Below, in pieces: positions 1-10,171 of a DNA stretch of 64,000 nucleotides. Position numbers and translations under genes: made by a program. How positions within the stretch are numbered: the first letter of the stretch is position 1; the number at the start of each line of letters is the position of its first letter. The DNA comes from Undaria pinnatifida (taxonomy: Eukaryota > Sar > Phaeophyceae > Laminariales > Alariaceae), in NCBI GenBank assembly GCA_012845835.1, contig JABAKD010000023.1:14122862-14186861 (forward strand), in the 5' to 3' direction. The notes below the pieces were generated by a model that did no database searches, was not told the origin of the DNA, and was given only the letters and a program-made list of their open reading frames with translations.

Positions 1-2881
1 TGGAACGTTGGGGGGGTGTATGCGGAGAGTTACGTGCGGCTACAATAATACTAAAAACAACCCTTACGGTTTGTCATGCACCGAAGGAGTTGGGTCAGGA
101 CGATCATTCTTCGAGGCGCCTCGAAACTCGCTGTTCTCCTCTACAAGGAGTTCTCAGCTCTTAGGGTCTACAAACATGCCGCCGTCTGGAGCGCTACCTC
201 TTACAGGAAATGCGCCACCTATCGGTGAAGTTAGGGTTAGGGTTAGATATACTTAGCCTGCCTAAGACGAACACAAAAATGCTTTCTTCGCATTTGTGGT
301 TTGTATCTTCGTATACAATTTTGTATCTCCTTATCCATTTCTACTCTTGACTCAAGTACTTACACTCTTCCAGACGCAACTCGGGGTTAGGACGTCACTA
401 CCCAGTTTATTTGACACACTCATCTCAACCCCAAGTTTAAGTTTGTATCGAGAGGAGACCTTGAGCCGTTTGTCCGCCCCAGGTCAACTCGCTATGAATC
501 GTGCTTCCCTACGGCATTATGACTTCTCGGGACTTTAGGTCTAGACTATAGTCTACAGACCAAAGTCTAACTCGTTGGTATAAAACTGAAATATGGCACA
601 CAACCTGGCAACAACCGTGTGGTTAGGTTTAGGGGTTAACCACTAGTTAGACCATCGGGGCTACCGTCACACAGAATTGCTCGATCCCCTATCCCGTCAC
701 AGTGAGGGTTAGTTTGCGTAGGTTTTTATGTTTAGTTGGACGGTTGTGCACGTGCCGGGTGGAAGATTGTTTTGCGGGGCAACTGAGGCTCGTACTCGTG
801 AAAATTCAACCGTAGCATATGTCGGTAAAACGACTACCAGGTAGATTTTATCAAAAACTGAAGTTCTTTACGTATCGTTAGGACCAACCCTCACTGTGTC
901 AGTTTTGACGTCACGTTCAATCATTACCTCCGACATTGCACCATCGCCGGACACAGCACCATATATATCCAGAAACCAACGGTCGGCTAGGTCTGTCGCC
1001 TACGAAGGCCACCAAGTATATTATTACTAGAGGTAACAGGCAACACGTTTCGTCGATGAGACTAGCCGCGCGAACAGACAAAGCGGCATTGTGCCGATGT
1101 TGATAAAACATAGAGGCAGTCCTCGGTAACGGCTATTGATCTTGGGAACGTTTAATAAGGCGGTAGAAGACGGTAGTTATACACCTTGGGAGTTCGCGGT
1201 GCTTATTGGGTGAGAACGGTAACGACTGTTGACAGTTGATATTGGGAATTTCGACATCGAGAGAGCGCGGGTGTCATATTGTGTGGGAACGTACCACTGC
1301 AGCCATCACAGGAACCCCTACCGCGGGAACTAGGCCCTAACCCCTACCACAAGAGTGTTCGGAATCAGTTGGGTGACGACTAACCACCGCGGAGACAAAT
1401 CTCGCGGGAAGCGGCTATCACTGCATTTATCCGGTAGGAACTTGTCACCGCGGGTATTCCTGGTGTTTTTGGCGTAAAAGCGCACACCGTGGGGTTTATG
1501 TCCCCGGGGGGGCATGAGCCACCGCTACATCCTGTTTTTCCGTTGTATTGCATTCGTTAGGGTTTCGATACCAGGTACATAATGTCACCTGTTCATCCGC
1601 GATGCTTTAGACCAGGTATGCGCCTCTACCTCGGCTCTTATTCCAAATATCAGCACAGCAGTGCTTACACCGCAATACGACCTACATCGGCTGCTGTTAA
1701 TAGTGATTAATATTGTTATAAGGTACCAGTGCCATCCAACAACTGAACATGAACAACCATAACATTACAAAATACACACGTACGAGTTGTTTTCAAATAA
1801 ATAAATCCAGAATCCAAGAAAAAAATGACATAATAACATGTGTCATCGTACAAAGTACGCCACAGATGCGTCCAGCAATCGGAACCGCTAACCCACAAAC
1901 AAAAATATAAAATTAGTGTCACGGTTGCCATACACCCACAACTGCAAAGACAGCACCCACCTTTTTTCAATCGACACAGCATTATAAACACACAAGTACA
2001 AGGATGTACGTTATACAAGTACAAGGATACGTGATACAAGTATACGATAACACGGGAAAATTACACGTGCCACCCTTCACACAGACGTTCCCTCGACGAT
2101 TCGACTTATGTAATGGGTACGAACGTGCCATCCATGAGCGTCATCTGTAGTATCTCTGAGGTCATCATCATATAATACGTGATTGCACTGAACATCGCCT
2201 TTGAACAGAGAAAACAAGGAGGAAAACACCAAAAACGTCCCAAGCACACACCACCAATACCGAGACCATTGCATGTGTATATAACGACCAATACATGGAC
2301 TATTACATGTGGATAATAAAATACAACAATGAGATCGAATGTCCACGTCACTTCGCTCGGTGTATTTGTAAGATGTACCTCTGTCTTAGAGTTCGCGACC
2401 TCAGAGTCCCACAACGGCACGACGAAAATCATGGGCGTAAAGTCGTATACGTTAGACAATAATAATGTGAAGAGGAGGTACAGATAAATATGTCAAAATT
2501 GCGGTAAAACACATTACCAAATTGTTACGTGGGGTATTCCGTACATACCGTCTGTCGTGATCGCCTCCCAACCTATTCCAAGCGAAGTACGACTAACGAA
2601 GTAACGTAATGGAGCGCGTGTACAATGAGCGTTACTTTCAAAACACTAACGATTCTCATTTCTCCCTTTCGTTCTCAATGGCGGTTACATTGCATGATCA
2701 CATCACCTCGCCTGTTGTATTTGGCAACATGTATCTCTTATGATTAAACAAGCGATGTCAGAAAATAATGGTACCTACATGAACGTACCTATCGATTGAA
2801 ATGTTCTGTCTGTCGATCCATGTACAATATCAAATTATGAAGCTTTTGACACGTTGTTTATTACACCTAAAAACTGGGTTG
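1..2881. other. Gene-poor flank with telomere-like word
   Basis: No ORF here looks like a real protein; all are short and of random composition. Bases 231-246 read TTAGGGTTAGGGTTAG, and 621-640 hold a degenerate form. AT-rich stretches at about 1700-2850 show no RNA or repeat structure that I can define. It is the left flank of the LTR element. Confidence 0.5.
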
Positions 2882-3149
2882 TGTGAAATTAAAGTGGGGG
2901 ACACAGAGTGCCCCCTGCAGGTCTGCCAATTGAGCAGGTCTTCGGAGAGTACTCACTTTCGTTCCTTCGTAGAGATGTAGCTTTATTCGTTTCCACCAGA
3001 GCCCGGGATAGCTATTGAGATCGGAGGCGCGTGCCTCCGATCTAATTCCTAACTTCCCCGAATATAAACCGCCAACCTTATCATACGAAACCCATCCAAA
3101 TGATCTCAAGTTCGGATACCTACAGGCCTTTCGAGGCCGTATCTTAACA
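2882..3149 (-). repeat. 3' LTR (left copy)
   Basis: This 268-bp copy differs from the copy at 15787-16055 by about six substitutions and one 1-bp indel, roughly 2 percent. It contains an 11-bp inverted repeat, AGATCGGAGGC (3018-3028) and GCCTCCGATCT (3033-3043), around a 4-base loop. That hairpin could act in transcript folding or termination. On the minus strand this is the downstream LTR. Confidence 0.92.
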
Positions 3150-3162
3150 CTAGCCCACCCTG
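3150..3162 (-). promoter_or_regulatory. Possible polypurine tract
   Basis: Read on the minus strand, the bases just before the 3' LTR are AGGGTGGGCTAG, G-rich but interrupted by pyrimidines. The position is right for second-strand priming. The composition is only moderately purine-rich, so the call is tentative. Confidence 0.3.
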
Positions 3163-4005
3163 ATGAGTCGCATATGCAGAAATATGGGAGATTCGTGGAA
3201 ACTCCGGTTCCACGAACTAGACCATGAGTCGAAGATGCGGCTCCTCAAACCCCACTCCCACACCTCTAACCGTCTGGCTATGGAGCCAGGAACACGCGAA
3301 GGAAAGCAGTAGAAAGAAAAGCAGACCCTACAGCAAGGCAATAGTCACCCATCAAAAACCTGCTGTATGCCGCCGGTGTGGCGGGGGGGGCAGAAAAGGC
3401 TCTAGAATCTGCCGCATGCCGCCGGTGTGGCGGGGGCGGCAGGAAAGGCTCTACGGTAAACCAACCACCGAAAAGGTACTATGGCGAGGCGAGCCCTCGT
3501 CGATATGGAGGGGAACACAGGCGCTAACACAAGGGAGAAGTCATGCGAAAAAACTCCCGCGGGCCATCGGCAAGGCGGGGGGTTAGACGAGGAAACGACG
3601 AATACCCGGGATGGAAGGTGTCAACACCTACAGCCCCGCTAGGGGAGGAAGTGTTCAGACGAAAAAAAAACAAAGCAGAACAAATACAACACACAAAACA
3701 TAAAAGAAGACACACAGACCCGTACACTGGTCGCCCCCCGGCTCTGGGCTGAGGAGGGCGTCGGCAGGGCGAAATTGAACAATGACAAATAGGCGACAGC
3801 CCTGCGCCTCAGATAGCGGCGTTTTACCCGAACCATGACCCGGCACTGAGCAGGGGGTTCGGCAGGACAGAAAAAAAAAATGGAAACAACCGCCCCAAAA
3901 CTCGATGAAGATCCTCAGGACACTACGAACGACCCAAAGACAAAGACGCAAAACTCACACCTCAAAAAAATGAAGAACTATCGAGAAGCGGTGGTGGCTT
4001 GGACG
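3150..4005. other. 3' untranslated segment of the retrotransposon with a 49-bp tandem duplication
   Basis: This stretch lies between the integrase stop and the 3' LTR. Bases 3367-3453 hold two copies, 49 bp apart, of a unit starting ATGCCGCCGGTGTGGCGGGG. ORFs here on both strands look like chance reading frames. Confidence 0.5.
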
Positions 4006-5910
4006 TCAACTGGCCACGGCCGCGCCTCGAGATTCGTCTACGTTACGTTGGATTCCCCGAGGAAACGCACTGGCGATGTGAACTTGCAAGCACCAAGAGC
4101 CTCGTACGGCTCCCGTTGAAGTCGTGTAGCGCGCCGGGGGAAGAGGGAGTTTAATCGGTCCCGGGTCGTCCAGAAAGCGGACCAGGTATACCTTGTCCTC
4201 GGTAGTGCTGGCGCTGATTTTTCCTAGCCACCATAAGCCATCGTCTCCCTTGTACCAAACGTGGGCTCCCTTAGGAAGTACTGTGTCGTGGTAGGGACGG
4301 AGCCAATCGGTGCGGGGAACACAGGCGTAGCCCGGCGCTAGGAAACGTTCCCCGTTGTTGCGGGAGAGCTCACGTTGTGCCGCCCCGATCCGCATTCGGC
4401 GGTAAAGGCGGTTGGTTTGGCGGTGCTGGTCCGGGGTTCCGGCCCAATAACGCAAGATGTGGGAGCGGGAGAGGTGGAGGTCCATTTCCCGCTCCCAGGA
4501 CGGTTCGGAGAGTCCCGCCCAATGCGTCTTGTATAGCACCGCGATGACGCCACCTCGCCCCCGTACCGACTGATGACCAGTGATCTGCTCCACCTCCAGC
4601 CGTTGGAGGGGAGTCGAAACGTCGTCTTGAGTGACGTGGTACGACGGAGACTTCTTGCAAAATTTGTTGAGCACATACTGTGTCAGCCCCGCCGGTAGGC
4701 ATTTGGGCATGTCCCCGCTGTCGTGGGGGTTGGCACAGGGTTTGCAGCGCTCGATGGCCACACGCCGACGAGCGTCTGAACCAGGCAGGTCGGAAGGGAG
4801 ATCCAAATAAAGGAGGTTTCTCCCGAGCGGCGAGCCGTCCGGGGTCTCGGCGGCGGAGCAGGGACCGACGGCCAGGACCTTGTATGGGCCCGTCCAGTTA
4901 AGCGCGAGTTTGGCCTTGAGTACCTTGGCGTCGGTATTCGCCTTCACACCCTGGCGGATGGTAGAGGCAGAATTGTATACCCATGCCCAACCACCCACAG
5001 TGAAGTTAGGTGCTGGACGCAGCGCGTCGGCGAGGGCGGAGTTTCTGCGGTTAACACGGGAAACGGTGAGGGCGTGGTGTGCGCGGACAATGTCGTTCGC
5101 GCGCTTTTGCCGGTCGGTGGCCAAATCGCAATAGGCCAGGTGGTCACGGGCCAGACTCTGGTGTCCCACGACACCTTTGCGGTCTAAAATCGTCAGGGGG
5201 AGCCGTGGGAGTCTGCCCATGTGGACCTCGTTGGGCGCCAAACCCGTCGCCGCGCTGACAGAGTTGTTGTAAGCGAATTCTACGTGGGGCAGATGCGAGT
5301 CCCAGTCGTCTTGTCGCTCGTTGACGACCATAGCCAGCATTTGTGTCATAGTGTGATTTACCCGCTCAGCGCCCCTGTTACAGTTGGGATGGTATGAGCT
5401 TGTAGCAAGCTTGTGTACACCTAACAGCTGATATACAGCTTGTGAAAGCTTGGAGCAGAACTGCAGTCCGTTGTCCGAGAGTATGGTGCGCGGGCACCCC
5501 CACAAGGGGATGTATTGGTTCGCCAGGATATTGGCTGTACCCCGCAATGTCGGCCCGACGACTGAAGCGATCGGTGAACAGCAGGATGTAGGTGTTGCTT
5601 CGTGGTGTGACCGGAAGAGGCCGAAGTAGTCAACACTGACGGCGATACCTGGACCTTCCGGCAGAGGCATTGTGATGATGGGCCAGCGGACAGTCAGCGG
5701 TGGGGTTTTTCGCGCTTGCACTTCAAGCAGTGGCGAAGCCACCACCGGATGCACACACTCATGCCAATCCACCACTAAAAACGCTCCAGCATGCGCAACG
5801 TGCGTGTGGTGCCAAGGTGGCACGAGGCCGTCGAGTGACAAGCTTGCATGATTCAAGGGCGCATGAGCAGGGGAACGTAGATGCGAACTGGCTCGTCGTT
5901 TAGCAAGCAA
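4006..5910 (-). CDS. Retrotransposon integrase with chromodomain and C-terminal Tudor-like segment (pol fragment)
   Basis: A 634-codon open frame. Integrase inserts the cDNA copy into host DNA. The catalytic triad is visible: D94 in VDYFG, D146 in ILSDNG and E182 in GAERVN, with 35 residues between the last two, the usual D,D-35-E spacing. An HPNCNRG stretch precedes the Glu. About residues 450-490 fit a chromodomain (YKTHWAGLSEPSWE, then ILRYW), a module that in other Ty3/gypsy elements targets chromatin. Residues about 548-610 (GAHVWYKGDDGLWWLGKI and a VRFLDD motif) look like a small Tudor/SH3-type beta-barrel; that is inference. The first 65 or so codons are a shifted reading of the upstream zinc finger, so the true pol frame enters near 5715. 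The start codon is not meaningful, because this would be part of a polyprotein. Confidence 0.85.
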   Translation of the reverse strand: MLAKRRASSHLRSPAHAPLNHASLSLDGLVPPWHHTHVAHAGAFLVVDWHECVHPVVASPLLEVQARKTPPLTVRWPIITMPLPEGPGIAVSVDYFGLFRSHHEATPTSCCSPIASVVGPTLRGTANILANQYIPLWGCPRTILSDNGLQFCSKLSQAVYQLLGVHKLATSSYHPNCNRGAERVNHTMTQMLAMVVNERQDDWDSHLPHVEFAYNNSVSAATGLAPNEVHMGRLPRLPLTILDRKGVVGHQSLARDHLAYCDLATDRQKRANDIVRAHHALTVSRVNRRNSALADALRPAPNFTVGGWAWVYNSASTIRQGVKANTDAKVLKAKLALNWTGPYKVLAVGPCSAAETPDGSPLGRNLLYLDLPSDLPGSDARRRVAIERCKPCANPHDSGDMPKCLPAGLTQYVLNKFCKKSPSYHVTQDDVSTPLQRLEVEQITGHQSVRGRGGVIAVLYKTHWAGLSEPSWEREMDLHLSRSHILRYWAGTPDQHRQTNRLYRRMRIGAAQRELSRNNGERFLAPGYACVPRTDWLRPYHDTVLPKGAHVWYKGDDGLWWLGKISASTTEDKVYLVRFLDDPGPIKLPLPPARYTTSTGAVRGSWCLQVHIASAFPRGIQRNVDESRGAAVAS

Positions 5911-6514
5911 GCAGCTCGCCCCACAAAGTTCGGTTTGTCAGAGCTTGTTGGCGGGAGTGTCGTGTTACGGACGAGTAGGACGATGTCGTCGTCGGTTGTA
6001 TGTAGTCGACCCTTACCCGCCAGCTCCTGGATGTCTGAGAGGGAGGGACGCTTGGCCGAGGGGTGGCATGCCAAGAAGTCGGGTGGCAGGGCCGACGGCC
6101 GGCCGATAGAGATGTAACGTATCGTGGCGTGGCACGTCGGCTCTGCGTGTTGTTCGCGCTTCCAATCGGCATGTGAATAACGCGCGACGGAATCCGCGAA
6201 CCGCAACTCAGCAGCGTCGCCGAGGGCGTCCGACCTTGTATATGCATTCGGCGTGTCACCAGGAAAAGGCGTGAGCCGTAAGAGAGGAGTTCCCGTGTAG
6301 GCTCTGCGTGATCGCGGTCGGACGGTAGTGGCACCGTGCGGATCGGTGAGTCGGCAAGAGCAGGGGTCGCGGCAGTCGACGGGGTCGGCCGCGGCCGTGG
6401 AACTCGCGGCGGGGTTGTACCTAGTCTGGAAGATGACCGAGGGGCCCCGCCGAGCCCGAATCCATAATCTACAGCGGGGGTGCATTTCCCGTTGTTGTCG
6501 CTGTTAGTCGGCAC
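5711..6514 (-). pseudogene. Pol segment upstream of integrase with broken H2C2 zinc finger
   Basis: The frame at 6485-5853 contains DIQELAGKGRLHTTDDDI and ends IYVPLLMRP before a TGA. Reading on in the same frame gives an integrase N-terminal H2C2 finger: HSTASCH followed by LRMLERF and then CLKC. Two stops interrupt it, one just after RP and one after ERF, and a +1/-1 shift is needed to enter the integrase core near 5715. The finger normally stabilises the integrase multimer. The order (linker, finger, core) is canonical. The stops show that this copy cannot make an intact integrase. Confidence 0.75.
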
Positions 6515-7131
6515 GTCGTCGACGACGGAGGGGCTGGAGTGCCAAGCATGGCGGAGACGGACACAGTCGAACCGGTGGTCGCGGCGGGGGCCGTCTCTTG
6601 TAATGAACTCCGGGATAGATAAGTCGGCTGTGCGATGGGCGTCGCTGCAGCCAGGGCTTCTGCGGAGTCCGTGCCGCCCTCGATGGGTATGGCAAAAACC
6701 GAAGCGAAAACAGTGTCGGCAGCAGGTGAAATCGACCCGCGGCCGGTACAGTCTTCGGTAGTGGCGACGGAGGCAGAAACACGAGCGACGAATCTCCCCG
6801 GGGAAGCAGAAAGGCCGTCAATCCTTATACGTGGCTCGTGTGTGCGAAAATAGTGAAACGCGGTGGAGGTGAGAGGGAGCCCACCCAAGGCAGCATGTTC
6901 AGTGCGGGGCACGAGCCCACCCAAGACAGTGCCTTCGGCGAGGGGTTCGAGTCCACCCAAAGCAGTGCTTTCGATGTGGGGCACGAGCCCATCCAAGACA
7001 GTGCTTTTGGCGAGGGGTGCGAGTCCACCCGAACCGACTCCTGGGATCGGCGAGGAGGGAGCACGCAGCCCGCGGGTCCGCAGGAGGCAGATACCGCTAT
7101 CTCCAACGGGGTTGGGGCTTGTTAACCCCAC
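6469..7131 (-). pseudogene. Pol linker between RNase H and integrase, with short protein repeats
   Basis: A 220-codon frame rich in Ala, Ser, Thr, Pro and Gly. Near its N-terminus four to five copies of an 11-13 residue unit recur (LAPLAKSTVLDG, LVPHIESTALGG, LEPLAEGTVLGG, LVPRTEHAALGG), encoded at about 7040-6885. It starts just after the RNase H signal and leads to the zinc-finger segment, so it is most simply a disordered spacer of the polyprotein. A second frame over 6514-5900 is also open; which was used is unclear. Confidence 0.55.
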
Positions 7132-7590
7132 GAGGTTGAATTTTTTTCAAACCACTGCGGTCGTACTCCGTAGCGGTTCTGGAAAACGGGCCAGAAAAAA
7201 ATCGGCGATGCCCTTGGCGCTGCCTTTGCGGTACTCGAGTGTGCAATCGAACGCGGTGACGAACTCAAGCTACCGCTGGACTCGTGCATTGAGGGTCCCC
7301 ACTTTGCCAATGCTCTCCTATGTCTTGTGGCCGGAGGATATGCGGAACTTTGTTCCCCTCAGTATCCTCGGAGGCGTTTGGGAACCCAAGCAATGCTGCT
7401 GGTCCCCAAATCTAGAGGAGTCCAGTGCCTCTCCGAGTCGAGCGTTGCTCGACTGATATACGCGATTTTCATAGTGAACAAAACGTCGTCCAGCGTCACA
7501 GTACCCTCGACGAAACAGGGGCAGTGTTCTGACATCGCAAGGTCAGGGCCGACGCTAGAAGCTATCTCCACAACTTCACGGCTTTTCATT
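7122..7590 (-). pseudogene. Decayed retrotransposon RNase H
   Basis: RNase H removes RNA from the RNA:DNA hybrid during reverse transcription. The frame 7589-7359 carries AYISRATLDSERHW, then WVPKRLRGY. After a frameshift the minus strand reads GTKFRISSGHKT, a stop, ESIGKVG, NARVQR, a stop, LEFVTAFDCTLEYRKGSA and ADFFLARFPEP, the usual end of the Ty3/gypsy RNase H domain. The conserved Asp before HK is replaced by Gly (SSGHK), and a Trp codon seems to have become TAG. It is therefore dead by catalytic residue, stops and frameshift. Confidence 0.8.
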
Positions 7591-7699
7591 GGCCAACGTG
7601 CCCGAGAAATAGGTCGGAAACGCCGAAGGGGAAGCTTTGCGAGCGATGGCCGCTGTTAACGGTCCGGTTGCGGCGCGGACGAGATTTCTTGGTTCTTGC

Positions 7700-8233
7700 A
7701 CTCGCAGTGCAGGTGCGGAAGCGACTAGGGGAGGCCGGGTGCGCCGACCCGGTCTCATTGTCGCAAATAGCTGCGCGAACGGCAGAAACTGCCTCACCGA
7801 GCAAGTTGTTCCTCTCCCCTGGCATGGGTTGTTGGCCCTGGGACCATCCGCCCGGAGGCCAATGCCCCACACTGGGTTCAGAGGGCTGGATTCAGCCAGA
7901 AGCTTGTTGTCAGAGCTCAAGAGGTGATTTTTTTATGGCTGGATTCTGCGTGAATTTAACGTAGGTGCCAGGCGACACGGCGTTTTGCTTCTCCCTGTCC
8001 CCAACAGCGGAGTCAAAGTTGCGCACGCCTCGACCGATGCGTTTGCGTATGCTTGGACGAGGCGACGACATAATGAGCCCCACTGCTCGATGGTCTTGCA
8101 AAAGCTTGGCCTTTTCGGCCATCATGTCCAGCTCCGCGCAAGAATATGGCACGTCGTCCACGGCAAACGACGAAGGGCACCACGGTGGAAAATAGGATTG
8201 GGACTGCCAGAATAACACCATTTTGTCTGTGGA
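7700..8233 (-). pseudogene. NADAR-family domain captured in the retrotransposon
   Basis: The frame at 8593-7910 has, from residue about 125, MVLFWQSQSYFPPWCPSSF, AVDDVPYSCAELDMMAEKAK, IRKRIGRGVRNFDSAV and YVKFTQNPAI, the body of a NADAR (NAD/ADP-ribose related, YbiA-like) domain. A shift within a run of seven A (about 7930) enters the frame with LLAESSPLNPVWGIGL and ADGPRANNPCQGRG. A second shift at about 7817 enters NNLLGEAVSAVRAAI. VWGIGL followed by NNLLGEA is the expected C-terminal signature. The conserved E is present (CAELDMM); the Trp usually found after NFD appears to be Gly. Bacterial NADARs have been linked to removal of ADP-ribose and to turnover of riboflavin intermediates. It sits directly before RNase H. 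Either frameshift could be an assembly error in a short run. Confidence 0.85.
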
Positions 8234-8277
8234 GTATTCGAGAGAAGGGTCAAAAGCCGTGTTGGAATTTGGGGCTG

Positions 8278-8890
8278 CAATGTCTCCGTCCGGGAACACC
8301 AGGCGTCGAGAGCACGACGCGAATCCAAACCCGTGGTATTTCTCCTCGGGTCTTTCATCGTTCGTTGGCGGAAAAGCGCGAGAATCCGCTCTAACTGCGC
8401 CCGAAAAATAGCAAAAACCGACGGTGCCAACCCGTCGGTAGCCTCGTTGGACATTTGTGGGTGTGCAATGTCCCCTTCTGGGAACACCAGTCCTCACCTC
8501 TTTGGGCCTATAATGTCCCCTTGCGGGAGCACCAGGCCTCGGGAGCAAGATGCGAGTCCGAACCCGGGGTTTTTCGCCTCGGGTCCTCCTCACTCGCTGG
8601 CGGAAACTCGTAAGAAGCCGCCCTCATTGCACCCGAACAAGAGTCCAACACCGACGGTGCCAACCCGTCGGTAGCCTCGTTGGGCATTTGGGTCTGCAAT
8701 GTCCCCGTCTGGGAACACCAGTCCTCGCCTCTTTGGGCCTGTAGTGTCCCCCTCAGGAACACCAGGTCTCGGGACCACGACGCGAGTCCGAACCCACGGT
8801 TTCTCGCCTCGTGGCCTCTTCGCTTCTTGGCGTATAATCGCAAGAAAACTGCTCTAACTGCGCCCGAAGGGGCAGGGGCATTGAGCTGTT
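8278..8890. repeat. Three imperfect 190-231-bp tandem repeats upstream of the NADAR segment
   Basis: Units begin at 8278, 8466 and 8697 with CAATGTCTCC or CAATGTCCCC and share GGGAACACCAG, GAGTCCGAACCC and GACGGTGCCAACCCGTCGG. The first unit lacks about 40 bp that duplicates the GGGAACACCAG block in the others. On the minus strand they encode recurring NEATDGLAPS segments. They lie where the reverse transcriptase core would be expected. Confidence 0.75.
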
Positions 8891-10171
8891 TCTGCTTGAC
8901 GAGAGGCGCGACTCTTCTGTAAATTTACGCGAATAGCGTCCAGCTGATCAGGCTGGAGGCCGTGGAGTCACCACTGACCCGTCGCGCAGTGTCGGATCTT
9001 CTTCCTGTGCCACTGGGGCAGACGTAGCCTGAAACACGTGGGTTAGCGCGTTAAAAGACGAAGCAGGGTCCGCAAACCCTGTGGGCGTCTTCTGGAGCGG
9101 GGCTCGGGCAAGGCAATAATATTTTTACCCGAGGAGGCTCTCTTCCGTTATGTCTCTCGGAGAAGGGAGACGAGGTAGTTAATCTTGTCGACTCCTCCTT
9201 GATGGATGAAAGGACAGAGCGCCCGCTGTTATCGCGAGCAAACACCGGATCGAGCCTCGCAAAAGATCTCGGTGTTTTAGTGTTGGCCTTCCCACACCTC
9301 AAATCGACCGCCACCTCGTGGTCAGAAAAAGTGTTTCGAGGGTCGACCGTCCCACACCTCAAACCGACCGCCACCGTCTGGTCAGGGAGAGGAGGGGATG
9401 AACACATACGCGTAAAAAGGCGACGCGCCGTCACCGCAGCTATATTGTTGCGCGGCACGTGCCTGGGGGGGGAGCGCGCAAAGCGCAGGCTTCCGTGCCA
9501 TGGTTGATGGGGGCGGCGTTTGGAGCGCGTACCCCCATTGCTGAGTTTATGCCGCGGCTGAGGGAAACGGCGCCGGAAGCGCGGTTCCCGTTGCCGAACT
9601 CAGACCATGACCGAGGGGAACGTCGCTGAAAGCGCGCGTTCTCGCCGTCGAAAAAGAAAGACAGAAAAGAAAAAAAATACCTGGCTGGACGAAACCACGC
9701 TTGAAGCGCTAGTTCCCGCCGCCGGTACTACGATGTGAGAATCGTCCGCAGACGGCGTAGGAGCCCGTGGGCTGTTGACAGAGGCAATATGTGTTGCGTT
9801 ACTGGACAGGCTAGCAACAGAACACGAGCATCCCCTGAAACCAAAAGCGGTACCCCCCGACAGTGTTGTCGACGGTGCCGTACCGCCGTCGAGCTGTCCA
9901 TTGCCGTTACGGAATGTTCCAGGTTGGCGCGCAAATTTATTTTCGCCCGGGTTGTGGGCGGCTCCAAAGCGCGGAAGCGGGGGCAGAAGAGGCGGGCGAG
10001 CGCAGGATACCACCATGGTGATCCGACGTGTATGTGGTATCGTTGTGACAGTTTACCTGGCCCTCATCCTGAAGATGGCGACGATTGACCAGAAAGATGG
10101 CGACGATTTTTCTTGTGGTTGTTCGGGCGAGAAGATTTGTCGTCTTGGCGGTAGCAGACCATGCGTGTTTG
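8891..10171 (-). other. Unresolved gag-pol junction region of the retrotransposon
   Basis: Minus-strand frames are short and broken. One near 9100-8950 reads ADPASSFNALTHVFQ then DPTLRDGSVV, which looks like real pol linker. Bases 9291-9385 hold a roughly 60-bp tandem duplication (CCACACCTCAAA, CGACCGCCACC, TGGTCAG), encoding two copies of VAV-LRCG. I could not find a protease DTG/DSG motif or any reverse transcriptase motif. Confidence 0.4.

Noticed and set aside
3224-3586. 120-codon plus ORF near the left LTR
   Set aside because: Lies over a 49-bp duplication in the untranslated end of the element; composition is Arg/Gly-biased and no homology is recognised.
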